Below, one piece after another: positions 42,612-50,967 of a stretch of 64,000 nt of DNA; the stretch's first letter is position 1, and every line of letters begins with the position of its first letter. Source of the stretch: Nocardioides bizhenqiangii. GTDB lineage: Bacteria; Actinomycetota; Actinomycetes; Propionibacteriales; Nocardioidaceae. Below the pieces are notes generated by a model. It did not search any database. It was given only the letters and a program-made list of their open reading frames with translations, and was not told the DNA's origin. The stretch is from assembly GCF_034661235.1 (NCBI RefSeq), contig NZ_CP141059.1, positions 3,161,501 through 3,225,500 on the forward strand, written 5' to 3'. Position numbers and translations under genes: made by a program.

Positions 42612-43441
42612 CAGCGGACCAGCATTCCGGCATCGACGGGCAGGGTCACACCCGTGACGTAGCGCGCCTCGTCGGAGGCCAGCCAAAGCACCGCGTTGCT
42701 GACGTCCACGGCCTCGATCATGGGGACGTCGAGCGCGTGCCGCCCCTCCATCAGCCGCTGCATGTCCGCGAGCGTCGGCTCGTCCACCTCGGGCAGGTAG
42801 CGGCGGAACGCAGCCTCGTTCATCGTCATCGCGGTGCCGACCATGGTCGGGTGCACCGAGTTGACCCGGATGCCGAACCGTCCGGCCTCGGAGGCGAGGC
42901 TCTTCATCAGTCCGACGACGCCGTGCTTCGACGCTGCGTAGTGGGAGATGCCGGGCCCGGACTTGAGTCCGTTGACCGAGTTGACGAACACGATCGAGCC
43001 GCCGCGGCCGAGCTCGATCATGGCAGGCAGACAGGCTTTCGCGGTGTGCCAGCTACCCGTGAGGTTGACGTCCATGACGTCACGCCAGGCGTCTTCGCTC
43101 AGCTCCCACGACGGCCCGAAGGAGGCGATGGCTGCGTTCGCACAGACGATGTCGAGAGTCCCGAAGTGATCGACCGCAGTCGACGCTGCTCGTTGGAGCG
43201 CCTCCAGGTCCCGGACGTCTGCCTCGAGCGCCACGACCGAACCGCCCGCCTTCTCGACGAGCAGGGCTGTCTCGGCGAGGTCCGCCTGGGACGCCAGCCC
43301 GGTGCTGGCGTTGTCGATGTCGCGACAGATGTCGAGTGCGACGATCGCGGCGCCTTCCTCGGCGAGCCGGATCGCGTGACTGCGTCCCATGCCGCGCGCA
43401 GCCCCGGTTATCAGGGCAACCTTGCCCTCGAGTCGGTTCAT
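42611..43441 (-). CDS. Mycofactocin-coupled SDR family oxidoreductase
   Basis: A 276-residue SDR beginning MNRLEGKVALITGAARGMGRSHAIRLAEEGA, followed by the insertion LDICRDIDNASTGLASQADLAETALLVE that marks the mycofactocin-associated SDR group (carveol-dehydrogenase-like), whose NAD is thought to be bound non-exchangeably and reoxidised via mycofactocin. Catalytic FVNSVNG and YAASKHGVVG follow near residue 166. Embedded between another SDR and the transporter ATPase, about 12 kb from the mft locus, which links this operon to the cofactor. ATG 43441 has AAGGA upstream; GTG 43444 is possible. Confidence 0.88.
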   Translation of the reverse strand: MNRLEGKVALITGAARGMGRSHAIRLAEEGAAIVALDICRDIDNASTGLASQADLAETALLVEKAGGSVVALEADVRDLEALQRAASTAVDHFGTLDIVCANAAIASFGPSWELSEDAWRDVMDVNLTGSWHTAKACLPAMIELGRGGSIVFVNSVNGLKSGPGISHYAASKHGVVGLMKSLASEAGRFGIRVNSVHPTMVGTAMTMNEAAFRRYLPEVDEPTLADMQRLMEGRHALDVPMIEAVDVSNAVLWLASDEARYVTGVTLPVDAGMLVR

Positions 43442-43450
43442 CACAGTCCT

Positions 43451-44338
43451 TCAGGTTGTCGCTGGCCGTCGGCCACGCAGGTCGGTGGTGGGGTCCCAGC
43501 CCCAGGGCAAATCCAGCTCGCGGGCGGGGGCGCGGAGCATCACCGGGTGGTGGGGCCACACGGCGACGCTGTCGCCGGACCGCCCGCGTGCCCCCTCGGC
43601 GAGCAGCTCCACCAGGATCCGACCGACCGCTGCCGGGTCGAGCCACGCCGCGGCAAGGTCGGCGGACAGCTCGTCGTCGGGCCCGAGGCCGATATGTGCA
43701 CGTTGCATCGGCGAGTCGGTGGCGCCCATGGACAAGGCGTTCACCCGTACGCCGTGCGGACGGAGCGTCATCGCCCAGGTGCGGGTGATCCCCCACAGTG
43801 CCCATTTGGACGCGTCGTAGATATCCATTCCGACCGACCCGGGCCGCCGGGGTTGCTCCGCCCAGGGGCATTCCGGAGCCTCGGTGTGATCCACCGGCAC
43901 CGGCCACCAGCAGGTGTGCACGTGGTCGGTGACCACGTTGACGATGTCACCGCCCTGTGCGAGCAGGTGCTGAGCGGCGGCGCGGACGCAGAGAACAGCA
44001 CTCAGAAGGTTCGCCTCGAGCATGCGCCCGAACAGCTCAGCCGTCCCGTCGACGCCGTCGAGAGGCGTCGAGCGCTCCGCGATGCCCGCGTTGTTGACCA
44101 GGAGGTCGAGGCCTCCGAGCCACGCGGTAGCGCGGTCGAACACGTCGACAACGTCCTCCTGCGTGGTGAGATCGGCCCGGAAGCCACGCAGTTGCCCATC
44201 GTCGTGGTCGGCGACATGGGTGACGTCGATGGTCGCCACGCGGGCGCCAGCAGCCGCCAGCGACCGTGCGAATGCCCGGCCCAGGCCTCCGGCTCCTCCG
44301 GTGACGATGGCTCGTCGACCAGACAGTGGCTGCGTCAT
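43451..44338 (-). CDS. Short-chain dehydrogenase/reductase with insertion
   Basis: A 295-residue SDR with TGGAGGLGRAFARSLAAAGA, NNAGIAERSTP near residue 83 and YDASKWALWGITR near 176. Between the NAG motif and the active Tyr there is an unusual insertion, TCWWPVPVDHTEAPECPWAE, and the usual catalytic SS is replaced by VVTD, so the active site may be altered. Second gene of the long operon, 9 bases before the mycofactocin-coupled SDR. Confidence 0.83.
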   Translation of the reverse strand: MTQPLSGRRAIVTGGAGGLGRAFARSLAAAGARVATIDVTHVADHDDGQLRGFRADLTTQEDVVDVFDRATAWLGGLDLLVNNAGIAERSTPLDGVDGTAELFGRMLEANLLSAVLCVRAAAQHLLAQGGDIVNVVTDHVHTCWWPVPVDHTEAPECPWAEQPRRPGSVGMDIYDASKWALWGITRTWAMTLRPHGVRVNALSMGATDSPMQRAHIGLGPDDELSADLAAAWLDPAAVGRILVELLAEGARGRSGDSVAVWPHHPVMLRAPARELDLPWGWDPTTDLRGRRPATT

Positions 44339-44438
44339 CACCGTCCACCACCTCCTGCTCTCGATCTGTCTGCGAATCCCGTCGCCAGGTGCGGCTGGCG
44401 ATGAGCCAGCCAGCCGCACCCGTTCGAGGACGAGACGC

Positions 44439-45605
44439 TCACCCGACCTGCCAGAGCGCCTTGAACTGGTCCTCGAAGTCCTTCGGCCCGAGCCATTCGG
44501 AGTCGTCCGGGAAGACCGACGGCACGTTGGTCTTGTCCGCCACGGCCAGTGGAGCGAAGGCGTACGTCGCCGGGTCGATGTCCTCACCGGCGTCGAGACG
44601 CAGCATCGCGTCCATGACCATCCAGTACACGTAGTACTGCGCGTTCAGCGTGCCGGCGTCCATCCCTTCGCCCTTGGCGATGTTGGCGAGGTCGACCGGG
44701 CCGGCACTGGCTGTCATCAGTCTCACGTTCTCGGCCAGGCCCGCGGCTTGGAGCGCCTCGTAGACGCCGGTGCCGAGGTCGGTGAACCCGAAGAAGATGT
44801 GGTCGATGGTCGGGTCGGACTGGAGCGCCGAGACCACCTGCGACGGGATCGACCCGTTGCCCATGTCGGCCACGCTCAGATCGAGCTCCTCATACTGACA
44901 GGTCGAGCAGGCCTCCTCGATGTGCGCGGTGTTCGCGTCGGAGGTGGCCTTCATGATCGGGATGTCCGGCAGCGTGACGTAGAGGATGTTCGCCGTACCA
45001 CCGGAGTTGGCAATCGCCCAGTCGAGCGCTGCTGGGTAGATCTGGTCTACCCACTCGGGCCCAGCCGCCGAGACGTAGATCCCGTTGCCATCGGCGCCTT
45101 CGGCTGGATCCGTCCCGTAGCTCACCATGACCGGGATGCCCGCTTCCTTGGCCTTCTCCACAGCCTCACCGGCAGTCGCGAGCGAGAGCGCGGCGCCCAC
45201 GATGTAGTCGGCCTTCGCGGAGATCGCCTGCTCGACGCCGGCCGAGAAAGCCTGGGCGTCGGTCGGGTCGAGCAGGACAGTGGTGAGCTCCCACCCGACG
45301 GCCTCTGCCGCGGCTTTCATCCCCTCCTGGGCGACCTGGGTCGTCGGCAGGTTGAGGACCAGGAAGTGCACGGACTTCCCCGTTGCCGGCTTGGCCGGCA
45401 GGGGCTCAGAGACATTGATCGCGCCGGAGTCGACCAGGTAGTCCTCCAGCCTGGTCGCAGCCGCGTCCGCGGCCTCGATGGCGGCGGGGTCGTCCTTGCT
45501 CGCCGCGCCCGGATCGTCGGAGCCGCCGCAGGCGACGGCACCGAAGACGAACGCCAGGACGGCGGCAGCGCCGCAGGTCCGGCGAATGATCGGATTGTTT
45601 CTCAT
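44439..45605 (-). CDS. ABC transporter substrate-binding lipoprotein
   Basis: A 388-residue lipoprotein with lipobox GAVAC near residue 26 and a LacI/ribose-binding-type fold (VHFLVLNLPTTQVAQEGMKAAAEAVGW; DYIVGAALSLATAGEAVEKAKEAGIPVM). Paralogous to 49785-50930: shared early EPL, QAQ/QEG, GWEL/GWTL and final EWxGPxxxExQFxALW blocks. First gene of the long minus-strand operon, with GAGGAATCTC before ATG 45605. A Cys pair (ACSTCQ) recurs as TCADC in the paralogue and may be a disulfide. Confidence 0.88.
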   Translation of the reverse strand: MRNNPIIRRTCGAAAVLAFVFGAVACGGSDDPGAASKDDPAAIEAADAAATRLEDYLVDSGAINVSEPLPAKPATGKSVHFLVLNLPTTQVAQEGMKAAAEAVGWELTTVLLDPTDAQAFSAGVEQAISAKADYIVGAALSLATAGEAVEKAKEAGIPVMVSYGTDPAEGADGNGIYVSAAGPEWVDQIYPAALDWAIANSGGTANILYVTLPDIPIMKATSDANTAHIEEACSTCQYEELDLSVADMGNGSIPSQVVSALQSDPTIDHIFFGFTDLGTGVYEALQAAGLAENVRLMTASAGPVDLANIAKGEGMDAGTLNAQYYVYWMVMDAMLRLDAGEDIDPATYAFAPLAVADKTNVPSVFPDDSEWLGPKDFEDQFKALWQVG

Positions 45606-45730
45606 GAGATTCCTCGTTCGGGATCGGGTCAGATGTCCGGCCGACGGGCACGTCCCCGTGGAGTCTGTGACTGGCGTCACCGTCGGCAAGCATCGCTAGC
45701 CAACACCCTGGGAAGTGCTCCGGTCAAGGA

Positions 45731-45749
45731 TTTCTCATGATAAATAACC
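45731..45749. promoter_or_regulatory. Shared TCATGA regulatory motif, copy B
   Basis: TTTCTCATGATAAATAACC in the 248-base gap between the binding-protein operon (minus) and the first TetR paralogue (plus). It matches 33291-33309 and the complement of 49696-49714. A weaker look-alike, TTTCTCATGAGATTCC, overlaps the binding-protein start codon near 45599-45614. Confidence 0.65.
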
Positions 45750-45853
45750 GAAGTGAATCCGACTTGGCTCCGGTAGGCTCATGGCAACCGCCCCTCTCGG
45801 AGCGAAGCGGTTGCGCGGCTGACCTGCGCGACCGGGAAACTGGAAGGAGAGCC

Positions 45854-46474
45854 ATGCAGCCGTCCATCGCTCCACGCACCGAGAGCGCCCGGTCCAAACG
45901 GCCCGCGATCGTGGCCGCCGCAATCGACCGCTTCGGCAGGGACGGCTACGAGCACACGAAGTGGGCTGCGATCGCCGACGACGTCGGGATCGGACAGACC
46001 GCTCTCTACCACTACTTCGAGTCGAAGGCGCACTGCCTTCTGACCATCATGCGCACCGAGCTCACGCAGTCGCTCGAGCGGTTTCAGCGCACCACCAGCA
46101 CCGAGGAGGACCCCGCCGAGGCGCTGCGCCTGGCGGTCCTCACAGCCTACGAGGGCAGTGCGCGGGACGCCCTGCAACGACGAATCCTGCAGAACCACGT
46201 CGACCTGCTCGGCACTCCCAGGCCGTCGCAGAAGGAGGAGGAGCAGCGTCAGAAGGCGCGCGCACTCGTCCGCGAGATCGAGGAGGCCTGGACCGACCTC
46301 ATCGCTCGCGGAGTGCAGAGCGGGGCCTTCCCCGAACGTGATCCGCAAATGTCCGCGCGGATGGTGCTTGCGCTGATGGTCGGCGTGTGGCGCTGGTACC
46401 GACCGGGCGGCAAGTACGAGCTCGACAAGATCGCCATCCTGACGTCCCAGGCGGTGCTCCGCGTCGTCGTCTAG
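45854..46474 (+). CDS. TetR family regulator, paralogue 1
   Basis: A 206-residue TetR protein with helix-turn-helix HTKWAAIADDVGIGQTALYHYFESKAHCLLTIMRTEL (about residues 36-72) and a long helical ligand domain. It is strikingly similar over its whole length to 52616-53236 (IVAAAIDRF, EHTKWAAIA, ESKAHCLLTIMRTELT, WYRP, SEAVLR/SQAVLR). Strong AAGGAGA precedes ATG 45854. Divergent from the transporter operon, so a candidate regulator of the TCATGA-motif genes. Confidence 0.92.
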   Translation: MQPSIAPRTESARSKRPAIVAAAIDRFGRDGYEHTKWAAIADDVGIGQTALYHYFESKAHCLLTIMRTELTQSLERFQRTTSTEEDPAEALRLAVLTAYEGSARDALQRRILQNHVDLLGTPRPSQKEEEQRQKARALVREIEEAWTDLIARGVQSGAFPERDPQMSARMVLALMVGVWRWYRPGGKYELDKIAILTSQAVLRVVV

Positions 46475-46516
46475 AGCTACCGCGGCACACCAGCCACGCC
46501 ACTTGGACCTACTCAT

Positions 46517-48478
46517 CTACACGACGGCGCCGGCACGGTAGCCCTCCAGGATCGCGTGGCCGAGACGCCGCGGGGACACCGCGTCGCCTACGACGTACAT
46601 CTCGGTGTCAACCTGGTGTCGGCCGACGCGGTAGAGCTCGTCGACGCTTCGGCGTCCCGCGTTCCACACGACCACGTCGGCCGGCAGCTCGCTCGTCCGG
46701 CCACCGACCGTCGCGACGATGCGGACGTGTTCGTCGTTGTGTCCCTGGACCCGGTACCCGGGATAGAGATCCACGCCGGCGGCGTCGAGCCGGCGAAGTA
46801 GTGGGCCCAGGCTCTCGTGCGGGATCCGTACGCCGATGCCGGCGGCCGCGGTGACGAACGAGACGTGCGCGCCGGCGAGGGCGAGCTTCTCGACCGCGTT
46901 GAACGCGGGCCAGAAGCCTTCGCCCTCGTCGAAGACGACAGCATTGCTGCCCTCGGCGATCGGCGTCGAGCGGTCGAGCACCGACTCGACCGTGACCGCG
47001 CTCTTGAAGTCGGCAGGGGCGAGGATCGGCGAGGAGCCGGTCGCCACGATGATGCTGTCCGCCTCTCCCGCGACCTCGACGAGGTCGTCCAGGTGGATCT
47101 CGGCACCAAGGTTCACGTCGACCCGCAACCGCTTAAGCTCGCGGCTGAGGTAGTCGACCGCGTCGATGAGAGTGCCGCGGTGAGGAGCCGACGCCGCAGC
47201 GTTCAACTGGCCGCCGAGGACGCGGTCGCGCTCGAAGAGCACCACGGAGTGACCTCGCTGGGCCGCCACCCGAGCGGCCTCCAGTCCCGCCGGACCACCG
47301 CCCACGACGTACACGGTGCCTGGGTGCTCGGCCGTGGTGAATACCTCACTGCTTCGGCCGATCTCCGCGTTGACAGCGCAATGCAGGTGCTCGTCGAAGG
47401 AACGGCAGTCCTGGTTGATTCCCAGGCAGGTTCGGATCTCCGCCACCCGACCCGCGAGCGCCTTCCTCGGCAGGTCGGGGTCCGCCAGGAGGCCGCGGGC
47501 CATGCCGACCAAGTCGGCGTTCCCGGCACGCAGCACGTCCTCGGCCGTGTGCGGATCGCGGATCCGCTGGGCGACCAGCGTGGTCAGTCCGCTGGCTGTC
47601 TTGACCTTTGCCGCCGACGGCGCCGCGACCTTGTCCGGGTGGGTGCCGTCCTTGACGTAGGCACCTCGGACTCCGTGGGTCACGCTGACGTAGTCGACGG
47701 CCCCAGTCTCCGCGAGCAGCTCGGCGAACCGGCACGCCTCGTCGGTGTCGATGCCGTCCGGGATCTCCTCCTCGGCGGACATCCGCACGCCGAGCGTGAA
47801 GTCGTCCGAGCAGCTCTCCCGGATCGCGGCGATGAGCTCCTTCAGGAACCTGAATCGGTTCCGCAGGTCACCGCCGTATGCATCGGTACGCCGGTTCGCC
47901 GACCGAGACATGAACTGGGCAATGAGGTAGCCGTGCGCTCCGTGCAGCTCGACTCCGTCGTACCCGGTGATCTCGAGGTTGCGGGCGGACTTCGCGAACG
48001 ACTTCACGATCCGGGCGATGTCGTCCGTCTCGAGCTCGCGGGGGACGAACACGTCGCGCGGAGACAGCACCGACGAGGGGCCGACCGGCCAGGTCACCGG
48101 CTCGGACCCGAGGAGCTCGCGGCCGAGGTGACAGAGCTGGCCGAAGATCTTGACTCCTTCGGCGTGCACAGCGTCGGCCCGTTTCGCAAGCGAGGGAAGG
48201 GCGTCCTCGTTGTACGACTCGACGAGGTACCGGGCGCGCGCCGTGCCACCGGGGTCGGCCATCATCGCCCCCGTGACGATCAGTCCGACGCCGCCGCGTG
48301 CGATCCGCGCGTAGTGGGCGTGGTCCTCCTCGAGAGAGACGCCCCGGTGGACGATCGAGGTCCCGGCCGCGGTTGCGACGAGCCGGTTGGGCAGCACATG
48401 GCGACCTACGGTGATCGGCGAGAACAGGTGCGGAAACTCCGAGGACACGCTCCGATCCTGAGCAGCCGAGCCCGTCAT
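46517..48478 (-). CDS. Old Yellow Enzyme-type NADH:flavin oxidoreductase
   Basis: A 653-residue enzyme of the 2,4-dienoyl-CoA reductase/trimethylamine dehydrogenase family: FMN TIM barrel (about 15-345, with HGAHGYLIAQFMSRSANRRTDAYGG), cysteine region around 351-367, then FAD/NAD domain from VYVVGGGPAGLEAARVAAQRG near 387. The iron-sulfur motif is atypical: Cys351, Ile at the second ligand position (354), Cys358 and Cys367. It may lack a normal 4Fe-4S cluster. Coupled to the alcohol dehydrogenase by a 4-base overlap. Likely reduces an enone or dienoyl intermediate. Confidence 0.88.
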   Translation of the reverse strand: MTGSAAQDRSVSSEFPHLFSPITVGRHVLPNRLVATAAGTSIVHRGVSLEEDHAHYARIARGGVGLIVTGAMMADPGGTARARYLVESYNEDALPSLAKRADAVHAEGVKIFGQLCHLGRELLGSEPVTWPVGPSSVLSPRDVFVPRELETDDIARIVKSFAKSARNLEITGYDGVELHGAHGYLIAQFMSRSANRRTDAYGGDLRNRFRFLKELIAAIRESCSDDFTLGVRMSAEEEIPDGIDTDEACRFAELLAETGAVDYVSVTHGVRGAYVKDGTHPDKVAAPSAAKVKTASGLTTLVAQRIRDPHTAEDVLRAGNADLVGMARGLLADPDLPRKALAGRVAEIRTCLGINQDCRSFDEHLHCAVNAEIGRSSEVFTTAEHPGTVYVVGGGPAGLEAARVAAQRGHSVVLFERDRVLGGQLNAAASAPHRGTLIDAVDYLSRELKRLRVDVNLGAEIHLDDLVEVAGEADSIIVATGSSPILAPADFKSAVTVESVLDRSTPIAEGSNAVVFDEGEGFWPAFNAVEKLALAGAHVSFVTAAAGIGVRIPHESLGPLLRRLDAAGVDLYPGYRVQGHNDEHVRIVATVGGRTSELPADVVVWNAGRRSVDELYRVGRHQVDTEMYVVGDAVSPRRLGHAILEGYRAGAVV

Positions 48479-49593
48479 GATCCATCTTCCTTCCGCAGTT
48501 CCTCGACCTGGACAAGTGCCGCGTCGCGAACTGCGACGAGCCGCCCGGTGATACCACCGTCGCGAAGCCGCGTATAGGCCTCCGGCACGGCGCCGAACGG
48601 CACCACCTCGACGACCGGGTTCAGCAGGCCCTTCTCGGCAAGCTCGACCACAGCGACCAGGTCGTCGCGCGACCCCCAGAACGGCGCGCTGACTTGCCAG
48701 CCCAATGGGAGGGTCATTCCCTTGCCGACGGCGATGCTCCCCCGCGCGCCGCCGACCACCACGAGCCGGCCGCCGGGCGTGAGCGCGTCGGCGCCGAGCC
48801 GCATGGTGACGTCGGAGCCAACGAAGTCGAGGACGACATCCACCCCGGTCACTCCGGTGCCTGCCGCGAGCTGCGCAAGCGCTTCCCCGACCGACGTGGC
48901 GGTGTGGTGGGCGCCGAGCGTCGCTGCGAGAGCGCAGGCCTCGGGACGCGCGTCCACCGCGACCACGCGGCTCGACGTCGTGGCGCGCAGGATCTGAACG
49001 GCCAAGTGGCCTAGCCCGCCGACCCCGATCACGAGTGCCACAGAGTCTGCGACGAGTGCGTCGCCGTGTTGGCGGATCGCGTGGTAGGCCGTCAAGCCGG
49101 CGTCGGCGAGGGGGGCGAGCGATGTCGGTGGCACGTCCTGGGCGGGAACGAAGTGGCGGCCGTCGGGCAGGAGCACGTAGTGCGCAAGACCGCCGTCGTG
49201 CCCGAGGCCGCAGCCGACACGACCCTCGAGAGCGACACAGTAGTTGTCGAGGCCGCGCAGGCAATTGTGGCACTCGCCGCACGACCACACACCGTGCACC
49301 ACGCCAGCCTCTCCGACGAGCGTGCCGTCGGCGTCCTCCCCGACTGCGAGGACGCGGCCGGCCACCTCATGACCCAACGTCAACGGCAGGTCGTACGGCA
49401 GCACGCCCTCCTCGCAACCCATCACGAAGAGGTCCGAGTGGCACAAGCCGACCGCGTGCACCTCGACGAGGACCTCGCGCCCGCGCGGCATTTGAACCGG
49501 GACCTCGACGCGTTCGACGCCTTCTCCCCAGCCGAGAAGCTGGTACGCCGCCATCGTGGTCCCGCCCGGTCTCCGCGGGGGTTGCGCTGCCAT
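48475..49593 (-). CDS. Zinc-dependent alcohol dehydrogenase
   Basis: A 372-residue zinc MDR: catalytic zinc ligands in GLCHSDL and GHEVAG, structural zinc in CGECHNCLRGLDNYC near residue 105, and Rossmann VIGVGGLGHLAVQILRA near 185. GAGAGG precedes ATG 49593; an in-frame ATG at 49554 is an alternative. First gene of a two-gene operon with the flavin reductase, divergent from the second binding protein across a region with three TCATGA sites. Confidence 0.9.
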   Translation of the reverse strand: MAAQPPRRPGGTTMAAYQLLGWGEGVERVEVPVQMPRGREVLVEVHAVGLCHSDLFVMGCEEGVLPYDLPLTLGHEVAGRVLAVGEDADGTLVGEAGVVHGVWSCGECHNCLRGLDNYCVALEGRVGCGLGHDGGLAHYVLLPDGRHFVPAQDVPPTSLAPLADAGLTAYHAIRQHGDALVADSVALVIGVGGLGHLAVQILRATTSSRVVAVDARPEACALAATLGAHHTATSVGEALAQLAAGTGVTGVDVVLDFVGSDVTMRLGADALTPGGRLVVVGGARGSIAVGKGMTLPLGWQVSAPFWGSRDDLVAVVELAEKGLLNPVVEVVPFGAVPEAYTRLRDGGITGRLVAVRDAALVQVEELRKEDGS

Positions 49594-49627
49594 GCCTCGC
49601 CTCTCGGACTCTGCGTGCCGAATCGTC

Positions 49628-49660
49628 ATCCTCATGAGGATTATAGATCATCATGAGGAT
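49628..49660. promoter_or_regulatory. Two TCATGA palindromes, copies D and E
   Basis: ATCCTCATGAGGAT (49628-49641) is a perfect 14-base palindrome and ATCATCATGAGGAT (49647-49660) matches it with one change; centres are 19 bases apart. They lie just upstream of the alcohol dehydrogenase start and share the TCATGA core with copies A, B and C. Confidence 0.65.
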
Positions 49661-49695
49661 TCTGCCCTGTCCAGATCTCTGTCTCGGACGAGCGC

Positions 49696-49714
49696 AATAT
49701 TTATCATGAGAATT
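49696..49714. promoter_or_regulatory. Shared TCATGA regulatory motif, copy C
   Basis: The minus strand reads AATTCTCATGATAAATATT, nearly identical to copy B. It lies 71 bases before the second binding-protein start and 100 or so from the dehydrogenase start, in a divergent promoter region. Confidence 0.65.
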
Positions 49715-49784
49715 ACTTGACCTGAGTTTGGTTTACCGCTTGACTCAGCGAGCCATGAGATGCACGTCACATCAAGGAGCACAC

Positions 49785-50930
49785 ATGCACATCGCACTGA
49801 CCAGGACTCGGGCAACGTTCGCTGGGCTCGTAACCCTGGCCGCAATGGCCGGTTGCTCCAACGCGATAGAACCCGGCGCCGACGGTGGTGCCGTCGGCAC
49901 CGCTGCCCAGGTGGCAAGTGACGCCGCGAAGCGACTCAGTGACAACGAGACGCTTCCCACGACGATCGGGATCACGGAACCCCTGGGCGAGGCACCTGCC
50001 GCATCGAGGACGGTCTATTGGATTGCCCCGAACATCGAGGTCATCCAGGCGCAGACCGAGGGATTTGAGGATGCCACCGACACTCTGGGCTGGACGCTCG
50101 TAACCCTTCCCGTCGACAGTGCCGACCCGCAGGCGTACGCATCGGCGATGAAGCAGGCCGTGAGTCAGAACGCTGACTTCATCGTCGCCTCGGGCGCATC
50201 GGCCGACGTGTACGGCGACGGGCTCGACGCCGCGCGGAGCGCGGGCATTCCGGTCATCGACGAGTACAGCACCGACGAACCCGGCGGCGAGGACAACGGC
50301 ATCTATGCGAACGTCGGCGGCACCGCCTACGTGGAGGAACAGGTCGGCGCCCTCGCCGACTGGGTGATCGCTGACTCCGGCGGCACGGGGAAGGTCGCGT
50401 TCGTCAACATCCCCGACTTCCCGATCCTGAAGGCCGCCGGAGAGGCGGTGTCGGCCCAGCTGGCGACGTGCGCGGACTGCACTCTGGTGCCCATCGACGC
50501 CTCCGTCGCAGATCTGACCGGTGGCGGGATCCCGCAGCTGGTCGTCTCCACGCTGCAGTCGAACCCGGACGTGGAGTACGTGTACCTCTCCTTCGGCGAC
50601 CTCTACTCAGGACTCGACAGCGCTCTCGAAGGAGCAGGGCTCCGCGACAAGGTCAAGGTACTGACCGCGACACTCAGCCCGTCACAGAGCGCCTTGGTCG
50701 CCTCCGGCGAGATCGCAGCAGGCGTCCCCAATCCGCAACGCTATGCGTCCTGGGTGGCGGTGGACGCGATGCTTCGCCTCGATCAGGGGATGGAGATCGA
50801 CCAGGACGAGCACACGCTCCTTCCCGTCCCGATCTTCACCCAGGACACGGTCCCGTCGCCGCCGGGTGAGTGGGCCGGCCCGGAGGGCTATGAAGCACAG
50901 TTCGCCGCCCTGTGGTCGCTTGAGCAGTAG
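49785..50930 (+). CDS. ABC transporter substrate-binding lipoprotein, paralogue
   Basis: A 381-residue lipoprotein with lipobox MAGC near residue 20 and the same fold and landmarks as 44439-45605 (GWTLVTLPVDSADPQAYASAMKQAV; DFIVASGASADVYGDGLDAARSAGIPVI; final EWAGPEGYEAQFAALW). AAGGAG precedes ATG 49785. No ATPase or permease is beside it, so it probably shares the transporter at 39925-42611. First of a plus-strand operon with NTF2-like, SDR and TetR genes. Confidence 0.88.
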   Translation: MHIALTRTRATFAGLVTLAAMAGCSNAIEPGADGGAVGTAAQVASDAAKRLSDNETLPTTIGITEPLGEAPAASRTVYWIAPNIEVIQAQTEGFEDATDTLGWTLVTLPVDSADPQAYASAMKQAVSQNADFIVASGASADVYGDGLDAARSAGIPVIDEYSTDEPGGEDNGIYANVGGTAYVEEQVGALADWVIADSGGTGKVAFVNIPDFPILKAAGEAVSAQLATCADCTLVPIDASVADLTGGGIPQLVVSTLQSNPDVEYVYLSFGDLYSGLDSALEGAGLRDKVKVLTATLSPSQSALVASGEIAAGVPNPQRYASWVAVDAMLRLDQGMEIDQDEHTLLPVPIFTQDTVPSPPGEWAGPEGYEAQFAALWSLEQ

Positions 50931-50967
50931 TCCCCTGATCCAACAAGAAGCCGTCAAGAGGAGTGAT

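Noticed and set aside
46517..49288. A 923-codon frame suggesting a fused alcohol dehydrogenase-flavin reductase
   Set aside because: The extension upstream of 48478 is antisense-like Arg/Ala-rich sequence overlapping the zinc dehydrogenase in another frame; the real start has a proper N-terminus.
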